Of a stretch of 64,000 bases of DNA, positions 52,668 through 60,594 are shown in pieces; position 1 is the stretch's first letter, and every line of letters starts with the position of its first letter. The stretch spans positions 1-64,000 of the forward strand of contig CAPEBR010000012.1 in assembly GCA_948602995.1 (NCBI GenBank). Reading direction: 5' to 3'. Source of the stretch: an uncultured Dorea sp. (lineage in GTDB: Bacteria > Bacillota > Clostridia > Lachnospirales > Lachnospiraceae). The notes below the pieces were generated by a model. That model was not told the origin of the DNA and ran no database searches. It was given only the letters and a program-made list of their open reading frames with translations. Both the position numbers and the translations under genes were made by a program.

Positions 52668-52696
52668 TTGCGTTCTTCATTAAAAACGATTACAAT
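52668..52696 (+). promoter_or_regulatory. Promoter giving a near-leaderless mRNA
   Basis: TTGCGT (52668-52673) and TACAAT (52691-52696) are 17 bp apart. The start point would be about 52702-52704, two to four bases before the ATG at 52706. Confidence 0.6.
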
Positions 52697-52705
52697 ATTA
52701 ATACT

Positions 52706-53875
52706 ATGAATGAATTGAGATTATTATTACAGGAAAATTTGAATGATGAGTTTCTCTCTGCTGTGCTGAGCAATCCCAGGGACAGGGAGGAGGCTTCGAA
52801 GATTAAGGTGCGCCCGGTGCTAATGCGGGGCGTGCGGATGTTTCAGCTCGAATTATTTAGGAATAATCAGGCTTTTCACGAGAATCTTACGGCAGCGGAG
52901 GCAGTGGAGAGGCTTGCTGTCTGTATGGAGAATATGAGGCAGATGCAGCTTGAGACGAGGCAGTACCGTTTTGCGGTTCTAGTGAGCAGGAAGGGAAAGG
53001 TGACGGTGAAGCGGGGGGAGCATGCGGTCAGGAAGGAGCAGGCTTTAGAGCCTCATAACAGGAGGAAGCGGTATATACTGGAGGAGGGCGTCCCGGCGCC
53101 GTTTCTTCTGGATCTTGGCGTGATGACTCCGGAGGGGAGAGTGGTTCACGCAAGGTTTGATAAATTCCGGCAGATTAACCGTTTTTTGGAGTTTATTGAG
53201 GATGTGCTGCCAGAGCTTCCTGATGACAGGGAGCTTACGATTCTGGATTTTGGATGCGGCAAGTCTTATCTTACATTTGCCATGTATCACTATCTGCATG
53301 AGCTGAAGGGGCTGGATATCCGTGTAATTGGTCTGGATCTTAAGAGTGAGGTAATCAGACGCTGCAATGAGCTGAGTGAAAAATACGGGTATGAGAAGCT
53401 GCGGTTTCTAGAAGGGGATATTGCAGATTATACTGGAACAGAGGCAGCGGATATGGTGGTTACGCTTCATGCCTGTGATACTGCTACGGATTACGCCCTT
53501 TACCGTGCGGTCGGATGGAATGCGAAGGTGATCCTGTCTGTGCCCTGTTGTCAGCATGAGCTGAACGGGCAGATTGAAAATGAGGTGCTAAGTCCTGTGC
53601 TCGGCTATGGGCTTATTAAGGAACGTATGGCGGCGCTTGTTACGGATGCCCTGCGTGCCAGATACCTGGAGCATGAGGGATACCAGGTTCAGATTCTGGA
53701 GTTTATTGACATGGAACATACGCCGAAGAACATATTGATCCGCGGGGTCAGAACGGGAAAAGTGAGACTTTATAAGAAACAGCTTGAGAAGATAAAAGCA
53801 TGTGAAGAATTTCTTCATGTGGAACCTACGCTTGGAAAGCTTTTGGAAACGTTCCATACAGGAGCAGTGAAATAA
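52706..53875 (+). CDS. SAM-dependent methyltransferase (Methyltransf_32-like)
   Basis: A 389-residue class I methyltransferase: an N-terminal helical part of about 170 residues, then motif I I-L-D-F-G-C-G-K-S-Y-L-T-F, D-L-K-S-E-V, a T-L-H-A-C-D-T-A-T-D segment and S-V-P-C-C-Q-H-E-L. The last two occur in the METTL25/RRNAD1-type group, whose substrates are poorly known; an RNA or protein target is possible. No ribosome site precedes the ATG, in line with a leaderless transcript. Confidence 0.8.
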   Translation: MNELRLLLQENLNDEFLSAVLSNPRDREEASKIKVRPVLMRGVRMFQLELFRNNQAFHENLTAAEAVERLAVCMENMRQMQLETRQYRFAVLVSRKGKVTVKRGEHAVRKEQALEPHNRRKRYILEEGVPAPFLLDLGVMTPEGRVVHARFDKFRQINRFLEFIEDVLPELPDDRELTILDFGCGKSYLTFAMYHYLHELKGLDIRVIGLDLKSEVIRRCNELSEKYGYEKLRFLEGDIADYTGTEAADMVVTLHACDTATDYALYRAVGWNAKVILSVPCCQHELNGQIENEVLSPVLGYGLIKERMAALVTDALRARYLEHEGYQVQILEFIDMEHTPKNILIRGVRTGKVRLYKKQLEKIKACEEFLHVEPTLGKLLETFHTGAVK

Positions 53876-53889
53876 AAAGGGGATATTTG

Positions 53890-56415
53890 ATGAAGGCTAA
53901 GAAAAGAAGAGGAAGGCAGGGAAGGAGAGCAGGAGCGGGGAGAGGAAAAAGGGAGAACAAGTGGAAGCGCTATCTTGTGAATGGCGGGATACTTGCTGCG
54001 GTTTTTTTGATTGCGGTCATTATATTCAGCTATACGACCAATAAGGAAAATGATAATATTGCCGCAGATCTGGGGGCAGCAACGCGCCCGCAGATTTCAT
54101 TTACGTATAAAGGAAATGTAATCAATTCTCTCCCTGCTTACGCAAAGGAGATGGATATGACTGCTGTACGCGGAACAGTGACGCCAGTGGAGAACGGAAG
54201 GCTTGAGATGAACCTGGATCTGCATAATAATGCGGCGGTATCCCTTGTGTATGGGGTATATACACTGGACGGCGCGGATAAGCTCTGGGAAAATGAGCTT
54301 ATGAAGCCGGGTGAGTCTGTGTCTCTTACATTTGATAATATGGAGCTTCTTGGTGAGGAGCGGGTGCTGAGGCTTGCGCTGACACTGCGGGAAGACAAAG
54401 AAGAGAAGGAGGTCTATCTGTATACACGGATTGTGGATTCTGCCCAGATGAGTACTTCGGAGTGCCTGTCATATATCCGCAGCTTCCGTGAAAATGCCCT
54501 TGGCAAGGTAGAAGACGCGGGAGTAGGCCTGGCACTGGAGCCGAATGAAGAGAGTGATAATACGACATTCCAGCATGTAACGATACATTCGGACTTTGAC
54601 CATGTGTCATGGGGAAATCTTGAGCCGCAGGTTGAAGGCAGCGAGCAGATCAGCATTATGGAGATGAGCAGTATGTACACCTCCGTTCTGTTTGAATATC
54701 AGGTGCGGTGCAAAGGAGAGGAAGATGAGAACGACATCTATAATGTAAGGGAATTTTTCCGTGCACGGCATATCAGGGAGGGAGGAGACGACTACCTTCT
54801 TGATTATGACCGGACCATGGAGCAGGTGTTTGATGCATCCCAGACCATTATGGATGACCGTGGGCTTATACTTGGAATCGCGGATGGCGACGTATCCTGT
54901 ATATCGAATAAGGAGGGGACAATCGTTTCTTTTGTACAGGCAGGGGAGCTGTGGAATTATAATAAAAATACGGACGAAATCTCTTTGGTATTCAGCTTTG
55001 CTGATGCGGAAAATACGGATGCCAGGAATCTTCTTTCGCAGCACGAGATCAGACTTCTCGGGATGGAGGAAAATGGAAATACGGCGTTCGCCGTGTATGG
55101 TTATATGAACCGGGGAGAGCATGAAGGCGAGGCCGGGGCAGTGGTCTATTATTATGAGCCCGAAAAAAATGCAGTAGAGGAGAAGATGTTCATTTCCAGT
55201 GACAAGTCTTATGAGCGCATTGCAGAGGAACTTGGCGAGCTGATGTACTATAGTGTGGAACAGGACATGCTGTACGTGCTGGCAGACGGGACTTTTTATG
55301 AGATCAATGCAGGCATGCAGAATATGTCTGAATTAGTCACTGGACTTTCCGAGACGCAGTATGTGGTCGCTGAGGACGGACATATAGCGGCATACCAGAC
55401 AGAAGAAACGAAGATGACGGTGAAGAATTTTGCAAATGGAAAGGAAAGAACGGTAGAATGCGAAAAAGGCGAGAACATAGTACCACTCGGATTTGTAAAT
55501 GATGATTTTATCTATGGCCTCTCCAGAGGCGGGGACGCCGGAAAAACAGTAGCAGGTCAGGCGGTTTTCCCCATGTATAAGGTAGTGATAGAGGATGAAA
55601 AGGGGGAAACCATAAAAAAATATGAGCAGCCCGGAATCTATATACTGGGAGCAGTGCTGGATGCACACCTGATTACCCTGGAGCTTGCCGAGAAGGAAGG
55701 CGCATCTTATAACAGCACATCAGAGGAATACATTACGAACAATGAAGGAAAGGATGACAGCAGAATATACGCAGAGACCTATGTTACAGAGCTAAAAGAG
55801 ACACAGGTAAGGCTGGTCCTCGATGAGCAGCCGGAAGACAGGTCTCCAAAACTTCTTAAGCCCAAGCAGACAGTGCGCGGCAATCTCCGGATCGTAGACT
55901 TTACCAGTGCAGAGCCGAAGAATAAATGTTATGTCTATGGCCGCGGAAGACTCCAGGGCAGCTACGACAGAGCAGGCGATGCAATCAAAGCAGCAGACTC
56001 CTGCAGCGGCGTCGTTGTATCCGCCTGGCAGACGTATATCTGGCAGCGCGGGAACAGAGACCTGCAGTACAGCATAGAGGGAAAAGACAAGGAGATCGGG
56101 ACGATACTTTCGCAGCTAAAAAGCGGAAAAGCGCCAATGGATATTATGCAGGAAATATCACCAGGACGAGAGCTTGACCTGACAGGGTGTGAACCAGAAC
56201 AGGTACTATATATTGTGAACCAGGATATCCCGGTGATCGCCATGCTGGATGCAAAAAATGCAGTTGTAATTACAGGCTACGGAGACGGAACAATCGCATA
56301 TAAGGATGGCGGAAAGGGGACAAAGGTCGTAACATATAAAGAAATGGAAGAAATGACAAAGGGAAGCGGAAATACCTACGTGGCGTATTTGGGGACGGGG
56401 CATTTTTCACCATAG
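53890..56415 (+). CDS. Large membrane-anchored extracellular protein, C39-like C-terminus
   Basis: An 841-residue protein: a very basic N-terminus (about 30 residues of Lys/Arg/Gly), one membrane helix (about 30-50), then an extracellular part with beta-rich, propeller-like character (about 250-600). The last 130 residues resemble a peptidase C39-like or bacteriocin-peptidase fold (V-N-Q-D-I-P-V-I-A-M, V-V-I-T-G-Y-G-D, Y-K-D-G-G). A catalytic Cys is not obvious (candidate Cys in A-D-S-C-S-G-V). The function is not recognised. AAGGGGAT precedes ATG 53890. The last residues L-G-T-G-H-F-S-P are encoded by a REP repeat. Confidence 0.65.
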   Translation: MKAKKRRGRQGRRAGAGRGKRENKWKRYLVNGGILAAVFLIAVIIFSYTTNKENDNIAADLGAATRPQISFTYKGNVINSLPAYAKEMDMTAVRGTVTPVENGRLEMNLDLHNNAAVSLVYGVYTLDGADKLWENELMKPGESVSLTFDNMELLGEERVLRLALTLREDKEEKEVYLYTRIVDSAQMSTSECLSYIRSFRENALGKVEDAGVGLALEPNEESDNTTFQHVTIHSDFDHVSWGNLEPQVEGSEQISIMEMSSMYTSVLFEYQVRCKGEEDENDIYNVREFFRARHIREGGDDYLLDYDRTMEQVFDASQTIMDDRGLILGIADGDVSCISNKEGTIVSFVQAGELWNYNKNTDEISLVFSFADAENTDARNLLSQHEIRLLGMEENGNTAFAVYGYMNRGEHEGEAGAVVYYYEPEKNAVEEKMFISSDKSYERIAEELGELMYYSVEQDMLYVLADGTFYEINAGMQNMSELVTGLSETQYVVAEDGHIAAYQTEETKMTVKNFANGKERTVECEKGENIVPLGFVNDDFIYGLSRGGDAGKTVAGQAVFPMYKVVIEDEKGETIKKYEQPGIYILGAVLDAHLITLELAEKEGASYNSTSEEYITNNEGKDDSRIYAETYVTELKETQVRLVLDEQPEDRSPKLLKPKQTVRGNLRIVDFTSAEPKNKCYVYGRGRLQGSYDRAGDAIKAADSCSGVVVSAWQTYIWQRGNRDLQYSIEGKDKEIGTILSQLKSGKAPMDIMQEISPGRELDLTGCEPEQVLYIVNQDIPVIAMLDAKNAVVITGYGDGTIAYKDGGKGTKVVTYKEMEEMTKGSGNTYVAYLGTGHFSP

Positions 56416-56470
56416 CGCGCAATAGAAGCTCCAGTGGAGCTTCTATTGTGAAAAATGTCCCGTCCCAAAT
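56391..56470. repeat. REP-like repeat with nested bidirectional terminator
   Basis: GGGGACGGGGCATTTTTCAC pairs with its counterpart TGAAAAATGTCCCGTCCC across a perfect 14-bp palindrome (CAATAGAAGCTCCA / TGGAGCTTCTATTG, 56421-56449). It serves the convergent ends of the 53890 gene and queT and supplies their last codons. Confidence 0.85.
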
Positions 56471-56934
56471 TTGCATTTTTTTAATACGGAATAGAGCGAG
56501 AGCCCCAGGATTCCGCAGGATATTACTTCTCCGGCTCCAACGGTCAGCATCATGAGTGGAATTGGAAGAGGGATGCCATAACCGTAGTGAAGTACGAAGG
56601 GGACAATGATTGTGTTTGCAAGGATGGGCGGAACTGGTCCGAGGACAGGCGGCTTTTCGCGCAGAAGCCAGGTGAAGAATGCGCCGGCCAGGGTCGCGAT
56701 GCTTCCGAAGATGATGTCCGGAAGGATGGCTCCGCCTAAGATGTTTGCTGTAAAGCAGCCGATGAACAGGCCTGGTATAGCGGCAGGGGTGAATAGTGGG
56801 AGTATGGTGAGGGCTTCAGAAATCCGTACCTGGACCTCTCCATAGGAAAATGGTGCAAGTGCTAAAGTGAGCACTACATAGATGGCAGCAATCATTGCTG
56901 CCTGCGTAAGAAACGCTGTTTTCTGGTTTGTCAT
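56443..56934 (-). CDS. queT: QueT-family queuosine precursor transporter
   Basis: A 163-residue protein with five or six membrane helices and the QueT (DUF988) segments R-I-S-E-A-L-T-I-L-P, A-I-P-G-L-F-I-G-C, and N-I-L-G-G-A. It is thought to be the substrate subunit of an ECF importer for preQ1 or related bases. ATG 56934 follows AAAGGAG; a longer reading starts inside the riboswitch. The C-terminus F-G-T-G-H-F-S-Q is REP-encoded. Confidence 0.88.
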   Translation of the reverse strand: MTNQKTAFLTQAAMIAAIYVVLTLALAPFSYGEVQVRISEALTILPLFTPAAIPGLFIGCFTANILGGAILPDIIFGSIATLAGAFFTWLLREKPPVLGPVPPILANTIIVPFVLHYGYGIPLPIPLMMLTVGAGEVISCGILGLSLYSVLKKCKFGTGHFSQ

Positions 56935-56943
56935 GATTTTAAT

Positions 56944-56986
56944 CTCCTTTAGTTTTGTTTTACGTGTGGAAGGTCTCGAACACACG
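56944..56986 (-). ncRNA. preQ1-I-like riboswitch of queT
   Basis: On the minus strand a stem CGTGTG / CACACG encloses TTCGAGACCTTC, followed by the A-rich tail TAAAACAAAACTAAAGGAG. The loop CCTT can pair with AAGG of the ribosome site to form the H-type pseudoknot of preQ1 class I. Compact size, tail sequence and the queT partner all fit; translation would be shut when preQ1 is bound. Confidence 0.75.
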
Positions 56987-57058
56987 ATTCATTTAACGCC
57001 GGGAATCGGCGGCAAGCCTTGATAGACCTTGGTTTTTGTAGACTTGCAAGCGTGGATT

Positions 57059-57087
57059 AGTATAGCATGTAAAAGGAGAAAAATCAA
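57059..57087 (-). promoter_or_regulatory. Promoter of queT
   Basis: Minus-strand TTGATT (57087-57082) and TATACT (57064-57059), 17 bp apart, with TG making an extended -10. Confidence 0.7.
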
Positions 57088-57089
57088 GG

Positions 57090-57111
57090 TTTGTCCGGAA
57101 TTTGTCCGGAA
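57090..57111. repeat. Direct repeat near the left end of the mobile element
   Basis: TTTGTCCGGAA occurs twice in tandem (57090-57100, 57101-57111), between the queT promoter and the first element gene. It may be an integrase arm site or the boundary, but the other end is out of view. Confidence 0.35.
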
Positions 57112-57138
57112 TGGTATTGGGAGATAATGGTTACAAAG

Positions 57139-57153
57139 TGTCCAAATTGGACA
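57139..57153. promoter_or_regulatory. 15-bp palindrome, copy 1 (candidate parS/operator)
   Basis: TGTCCAAATTGGACA lies 68 bp before parA. It fits TGTCCA-N3-TGGACA, also found at 58918 and 62250. Confidence 0.6.
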
Positions 57154-57161
57154 TCAATAGA

Positions 57162-57188
57162 CTGAGGCAGAAATGTCTCGGTTTTTTT
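57162..57188 (+). terminator. Terminator or attenuator before parA
   Basis: CTGAGGCA / TGTCTCGG (8 bp, two G-U) with a GAAA tetraloop and seven T. It either shields the element from outside transcription or attenuates parA. Confidence 0.75.
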
Positions 57189-57220
57189 AATACAGTAAGA
57201 TATAGAAAGAGAGGGATGAG

Positions 57221-58045
57221 ATGAGAATCATAAATTTTCTAAACTTAAAGGGCGGAGTAGCAAAGACCTTTTCAGTGGTAAATATGGCATATGAGCTGTG
57301 GAGAAGAGGTTATAAGGTGCTGATACTGGATAACGATAAGCAGGGGAATCTTAGTAAGGCTTATCGAAAGTATGATGCGGAGCAGACAGCCCCGGTCACA
57401 AGACTTTTGAGCGGAAACTGGGAGTGCCCGGAAGAATTGATACAGCGTACGGATTATGGCGGGATAGACATTGTATCTTCAAATATGTCTCTGTTTGGCG
57501 CGGTATGGAATCTTCTGAAAAGCGGGGACAGTGGCCTGATGGAGCGTTATCAGAGATTTATGGAGTTGGTAAAAAGCAGTGGGGAGAAGGGAGCAGACAG
57601 TAGTACAGCAGGAGGATATGATTACTGCCTGATTGATAATCCGCCGGATATCGGACTTAACGTAATCAATGCTCTTGCAGTGGCAGATGAGGTCATTGTG
57701 CCTGTGAAGATTGACGAGGATGCGATTACTGGACTGGATATTGTGGCGGAGCAGATTGAGGATGCGAAGGCTCTGAATCCTTCACTAACCTTAAGCGGAG
57801 TATTGGTTACTGTATATCAGAAAACAGACGGAGAAAAGGCCGGGTTAGAATGGCTTCGCCGGGAATATGAAAATCCTTCCAGTGAACGTTACAAGAAATA
57901 TCCTGTTCTTGGGATGATCCGGTATTCAAAGAAAGTAGTGGAGAACTCTTTCCTGCGGAAGCCGATTTATGAATACAGCCCCTGCAGTGGAGCGGCACAG
58001 GACTATAAGAAGTTCGTAACTAGCTATACGGGGAAAGGCAGGTAA
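57221..58045 (+). CDS. parA: ParA/Soj-family ATPase of the mobile element
   Basis: A 274-residue MinD/ParA ATPase. The deviant Walker A reads L-K-G-G-V-A-K-T-F (Ala where Gly is usual, signature Lys kept); Walker A' is I-L-D-N-D-K-Q-G-N, and the Walker B-like strand is C-L-I-D-N-P-P-D. Such proteins segregate the excised circular form of integrative elements or regulate transfer. ParB follows after 4 bp. GAGAGGGATGAG precedes the ATG. Confidence 0.85.
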   Translation: MRIINFLNLKGGVAKTFSVVNMAYELWRRGYKVLILDNDKQGNLSKAYRKYDAEQTAPVTRLLSGNWECPEELIQRTDYGGIDIVSSNMSLFGAVWNLLKSGDSGLMERYQRFMELVKSSGEKGADSSTAGGYDYCLIDNPPDIGLNVINALAVADEVIVPVKIDEDAITGLDIVAEQIEDAKALNPSLTLSGVLVTVYQKTDGEKAGLEWLRREYENPSSERYKKYPVLGMIRYSKKVVENSFLRKPIYEYSPCSGAAQDYKKFVTSYTGKGR

Positions 58046-58049
58046 TAGT

Positions 58050-59072
58050 ATGGCGAGATTTGGAATCAGTGACATTATAGATGCAAGAAGTAAGGAATCG
58101 GGGAAAGACAGCGGAAATGATTATAAAGAAATCTGGCTGAATCCCTATGACGTGAAGCCGTCAGAGAGTAATTTCTATTCCCAGGAGAACATAGAAGAGC
58201 TTGCCGACAGTTTCCTGACAGTGGGGCAACAGCAGCCTACGGTACTCGGGCGGGTGAATGGGGAATTTCATATAGTAAGCGGGCACAGGCGGAATCTTGC
58301 TAATATAAAGAATCTGGAACGAGGATATGGAGAATATACAAAAGTCCGTTATCTGTATAAGGATATGACCCCGGCAATGTTTGAACTGTCATTGCTGATA
58401 GGAAATGTTTATAGCCGGGAGCTTACGGCGTGGGAGAAAACAGAGCAGACAAAGAGATTAAAAGAGGCGCTGTTAAAAGCGAAAAGGGAGGACGGATTAG
58501 AGATTAAGGGGAAGATGCGTGATGTGATTGCCGACCTGATGAACGAGAGCAGTACAGGGATAGCCCGGATGGACAGCATTCAGAACAATGCTATTGCGGA
58601 AATCAAGGAAGAACTTAGGAAAGGGACGATTGGGATCTGTGCGGCTTATGAAGCGTCCAGACTTCCGCGCGATGAGCAAAAGGAAATTGCGGCTAAAGTT
58701 ACAGAAGATGGCAGCGTACAGGTGAAAGAGGTTGTGGAAAGGGCAAGAAGGAAAACAGCGGGTATAGGGAATAAAGGGGCGGCAGGTGGTCAGACAGAAG
58801 AGAGCGAAGAGGGTCTCCGGGAACAAATAGCAGCATCTTATTCGAGAGCCATGCAGGAATGGGTAAAAGAAAATATGTGCGCTCCAACAAAAGAAGCAGA
58901 AGACGCCATACGGAAGGTGTCCAAAATGGACACACCGCAAAAGGGTTGGGGGAATACAGAATGGGTGGTCTTTATGGCGAAGGCGATTATGAACAGGGCG
59001 GATTGTGTCAGCAGAGAGGATTTGTACTTACTTCATGATATTATGGAACGCTCTGGGAGGGAGGATATTTAG
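58050..59072 (+). CDS. parB: ParB-like partition/DNA-binding protein
   Basis: A 340-residue protein with a ParB/Srx N-terminal domain (I-W-L-N-P-Y-D-V-K-P-S, then Q-Q-P-T-V-L-G-R-V-N-G, and I-V-S-G-H-R-R-N-L-A) and a KorB/Spo0J-like helix-turn-helix region (about 150-220). The C-terminal third is variable and contains one TGTCCA-N3-TGGACA palindrome in its coding DNA. It probably binds those palindromes and recruits ParA. Confidence 0.83.
   Translation: MARFGISDIIDARSKESGKDSGNDYKEIWLNPYDVKPSESNFYSQENIEELADSFLTVGQQQPTVLGRVNGEFHIVSGHRRNLANIKNLERGYGEYTKVRYLYKDMTPAMFELSLLIGNVYSRELTAWEKTEQTKRLKEALLKAKREDGLEIKGKMRDVIADLMNESSTGIARMDSIQNNAIAEIKEELRKGTIGICAAYEASRLPRDEQKEIAAKVTEDGSVQVKEVVERARRKTAGIGNKGAAGGQTEESEEGLREQIAASYSRAMQEWVKENMCAPTKEAEDAIRKVSKMDTPQKGWGNTEWVVFMAKAIMNRADCVSREDLYLLHDIMERSGREDI
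58918..58932. promoter_or_regulatory. 15-bp palindrome, copy 2 (inside parB)
   Basis: TGTCCAAAATGGACA within the parB reading frame, encoding part of K-V-S-K-M-D-T-P. Same consensus as 57139 and 62250. Confidence 0.55.
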
Positions 59073-59145
59073 AATCGTGAAAACAGTTAAGGAATATTTT
59101 CGTTTTGTTGTAAAAAAGTTTAGTGTAAGAATATGAAAGTTTAGC

Positions 59146-59174
59146 TTGACAAACTCTTATAAGGCATATATACT
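59146..59174 (+). promoter_or_regulatory. Consensus promoter of the rtcB-prfH operon
   Basis: TTGACA (59146-59151), 17 bp, TATACT (59169-59174). It is the strongest promoter in the element; the start point is near 59181, giving a leader of about 290 nt. Confidence 0.82.
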
Positions 59175-59222
59175 TAGCTTTGTAATCAAAAATTATTTAT
59201 TCACACTGGAAGGAGGACAATC

Positions 59223-59324
59223 ATGAGACATTTTAATCAATTATCAAACAAGGATACAGCGATAAATAAAGAGAGCGGATTGTCCGTAATTCAGTTTCGG
59301 ACAAATAGAGACTGTCAGTTATAG
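59223..59324 (+). CDS. 33-residue leader peptide
   Basis: ATG 59223 follows AAGGAGGACAATC, the best ribosome site in the region. The product begins M-R-H-F-N-Q-L-S-N-K and ends R-D-C-Q-L, with no domain. The coding DNA contains a perfect hairpin TTGTCCG / CGGACAA (59280-59304), and its last codons form the left arm of CTGTCAGT / ACTGACAG (59312-59354). It is placed as a regulatory leader whose translation alters RNA folding ahead of rtcB. Confidence 0.6.
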   Translation: MRHFNQLSNKDTAINKESGLSVIQFRTNRDCQL

Positions 59325-59397
59325 ATTATGCTGATTAACGGCATACACTGACAGGTACTTTCTATATCCATTTATAGAGGTTATTCAGACAATTCCG

Positions 59398-59425
59398 CAT
59401 CTCTGCGTTTCAGAGGTGTTTTTTT
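59398..59425 (+). terminator. Attenuator terminator before rtcB
   Basis: CATCTCTG / CAGAGGTG (one G-U) with loop CGTTT and seven T, 46 bp ahead of rtcB. The flanking GACAATTCCGC (59388-59398) can instead pair with GCGGATTGTC in the leader reading frame (59275-59284), so two folds compete. Confidence 0.7.
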
Positions 59426-59470
59426 GTACTTTTTTGCAGGAAAGCGCCCCAAAAGAAGAGAAAGGATTAT

Positions 59471-60580
59471 ATGAAAACAGTAAATGGAGTCTACACTTCA
59501 GCAAAAATATTCACAGATACAATCGAAGACTATGCGTTAGCCCAGATACAGATGCTTTGTGACAACGAGGCATTTAAGGATTGCACAATACGAATTATGC
59601 CAGATGTCCATCCGGGAAAGGTGGGGACGATTGGTTTTACTTCTACGGTTGGCAAGAGAGTGCTTCCGAATGTTGTTGGAATTGACGTGGGCTGCGGCGT
59701 GATGCTGGCAAAATTAAAGCAGAAAAAGACAGAATTCGGGAAGCTTGACAAGGTGATCAGGGAGAAGGTGCCCTGTGGTTTTGGTGTGCGTAAAAAGCCA
59801 CACCGGTTTAGCCAGGAGTTTGATTTCCAGCAGTTACATTGTGTGGAGCATGTAAATATAGAAAAGGCAGAGTTAAGTCTTGGCACGCTTGGCGGAGGGA
59901 ATCATTTTCTTGAACTGGACCAGGATGAAGACGGAAATCTCTATGCGGCCGTACATTCCGGGAGCCGGAGACTGGGAAAAGAAATGACGGAGTATTATCT
60001 GGCAGAAGGACAGAAGGAATTAAAGAAAAAGGGTATTTCTGTCCCGTATGAAATGACCTGTCTGGAAGGCGTGCTGATGGAGAAGTATTTGCAGGATATT
60101 CAGATAGTACAGGAGTTTGCAGAATTGAACCGATGCGCTATATTAGATGAACTGGCAAAAGGAATGAAATGGAAGATACAGGAGCAGATATCGTCTGTGC
60201 ATAATTATATTGATAATGCAGGAAATAACATGATTATGCGGAAAGGCGCCATCTCTGCAAGAGAGGGGGAGTTTGTGATTATTCCGATCAACATGCGCGA
60301 TGGGATTCTTCTCGGTGTTGGGAAAGGAAATGCGGACTGGAATTACTCGGCGCCTCATGGAGCCGGACGGAAGATGAAACGGGAGGATGTAAAGACAAGG
60401 TTTACCGTATCCCAGTTTAAGACGGAAATGAAAGGGATTTACAGCTCCTGTATCGGGAAGGGTACGTTAGATGAAGCTCCGTTTGCATACCGGAATTTGA
60501 CGGAGATAGAAGAGCAGATTGTAGATACGGCGGAGATCAGGAAAAGGCTCAAGCCGATTTATAATTTTAAGGCAGAATAA
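59471..60580 (+). CDS. rtcB: RtcB-type RNA ligase
   Basis: A 369-residue RtcB ligase, shorter than the 400-480-residue housekeeping forms. It joins 2',3'-cyclic phosphate to 5'-OH RNA ends using GTP and Mn2+. Metal and guanylate residues are visible in D-V-H-P-G-K, G-I-D-V-G-C-G-V, G-T-L-G-G-G-N-H-F, V-H-S-G-S-R, and the guanylylated His in S-A-P-H-G-A-G-R. It pairs with prfH 14 bp downstream. That pairing is known from RtcB2-PrfH systems, which repair 16S rRNA cut in the decoding centre and rescue the affected ribosome. Its location on a mobile element supports an accessory defence role against rRNA-cleaving toxins. Confidence 0.9.
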   Translation: MKTVNGVYTSAKIFTDTIEDYALAQIQMLCDNEAFKDCTIRIMPDVHPGKVGTIGFTSTVGKRVLPNVVGIDVGCGVMLAKLKQKKTEFGKLDKVIREKVPCGFGVRKKPHRFSQEFDFQQLHCVEHVNIEKAELSLGTLGGGNHFLELDQDEDGNLYAAVHSGSRRLGKEMTEYYLAEGQKELKKKGISVPYEMTCLEGVLMEKYLQDIQIVQEFAELNRCAILDELAKGMKWKIQEQISSVHNYIDNAGNNMIMRKGAISAREGEFVIIPINMRDGILLGVGKGNADWNYSAPHGAGRKMKREDVKTRFTVSQFKTEMKGIYSSCIGKGTLDEAPFAYRNLTEIEEQIVDTAEIRKRLKPIYNFKAE

Positions 60581-60594
60581 GAGGGAAATAAGTT

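Noticed and set aside
19459..56470. GGGGACGGGG repeats as a CRISPR array
   Set aside because: Copies are palindromic, kilobases apart, with no spacers or cas genes.
57221..59072. ParA/ParB as the chromosomal soj-spo0J pair
   Set aside because: Deviant KGGVAKT loop, divergent ParB, and linkage to xis-like, mobC and relaxase genes point to a mobile element; no origin-region genes nearby.
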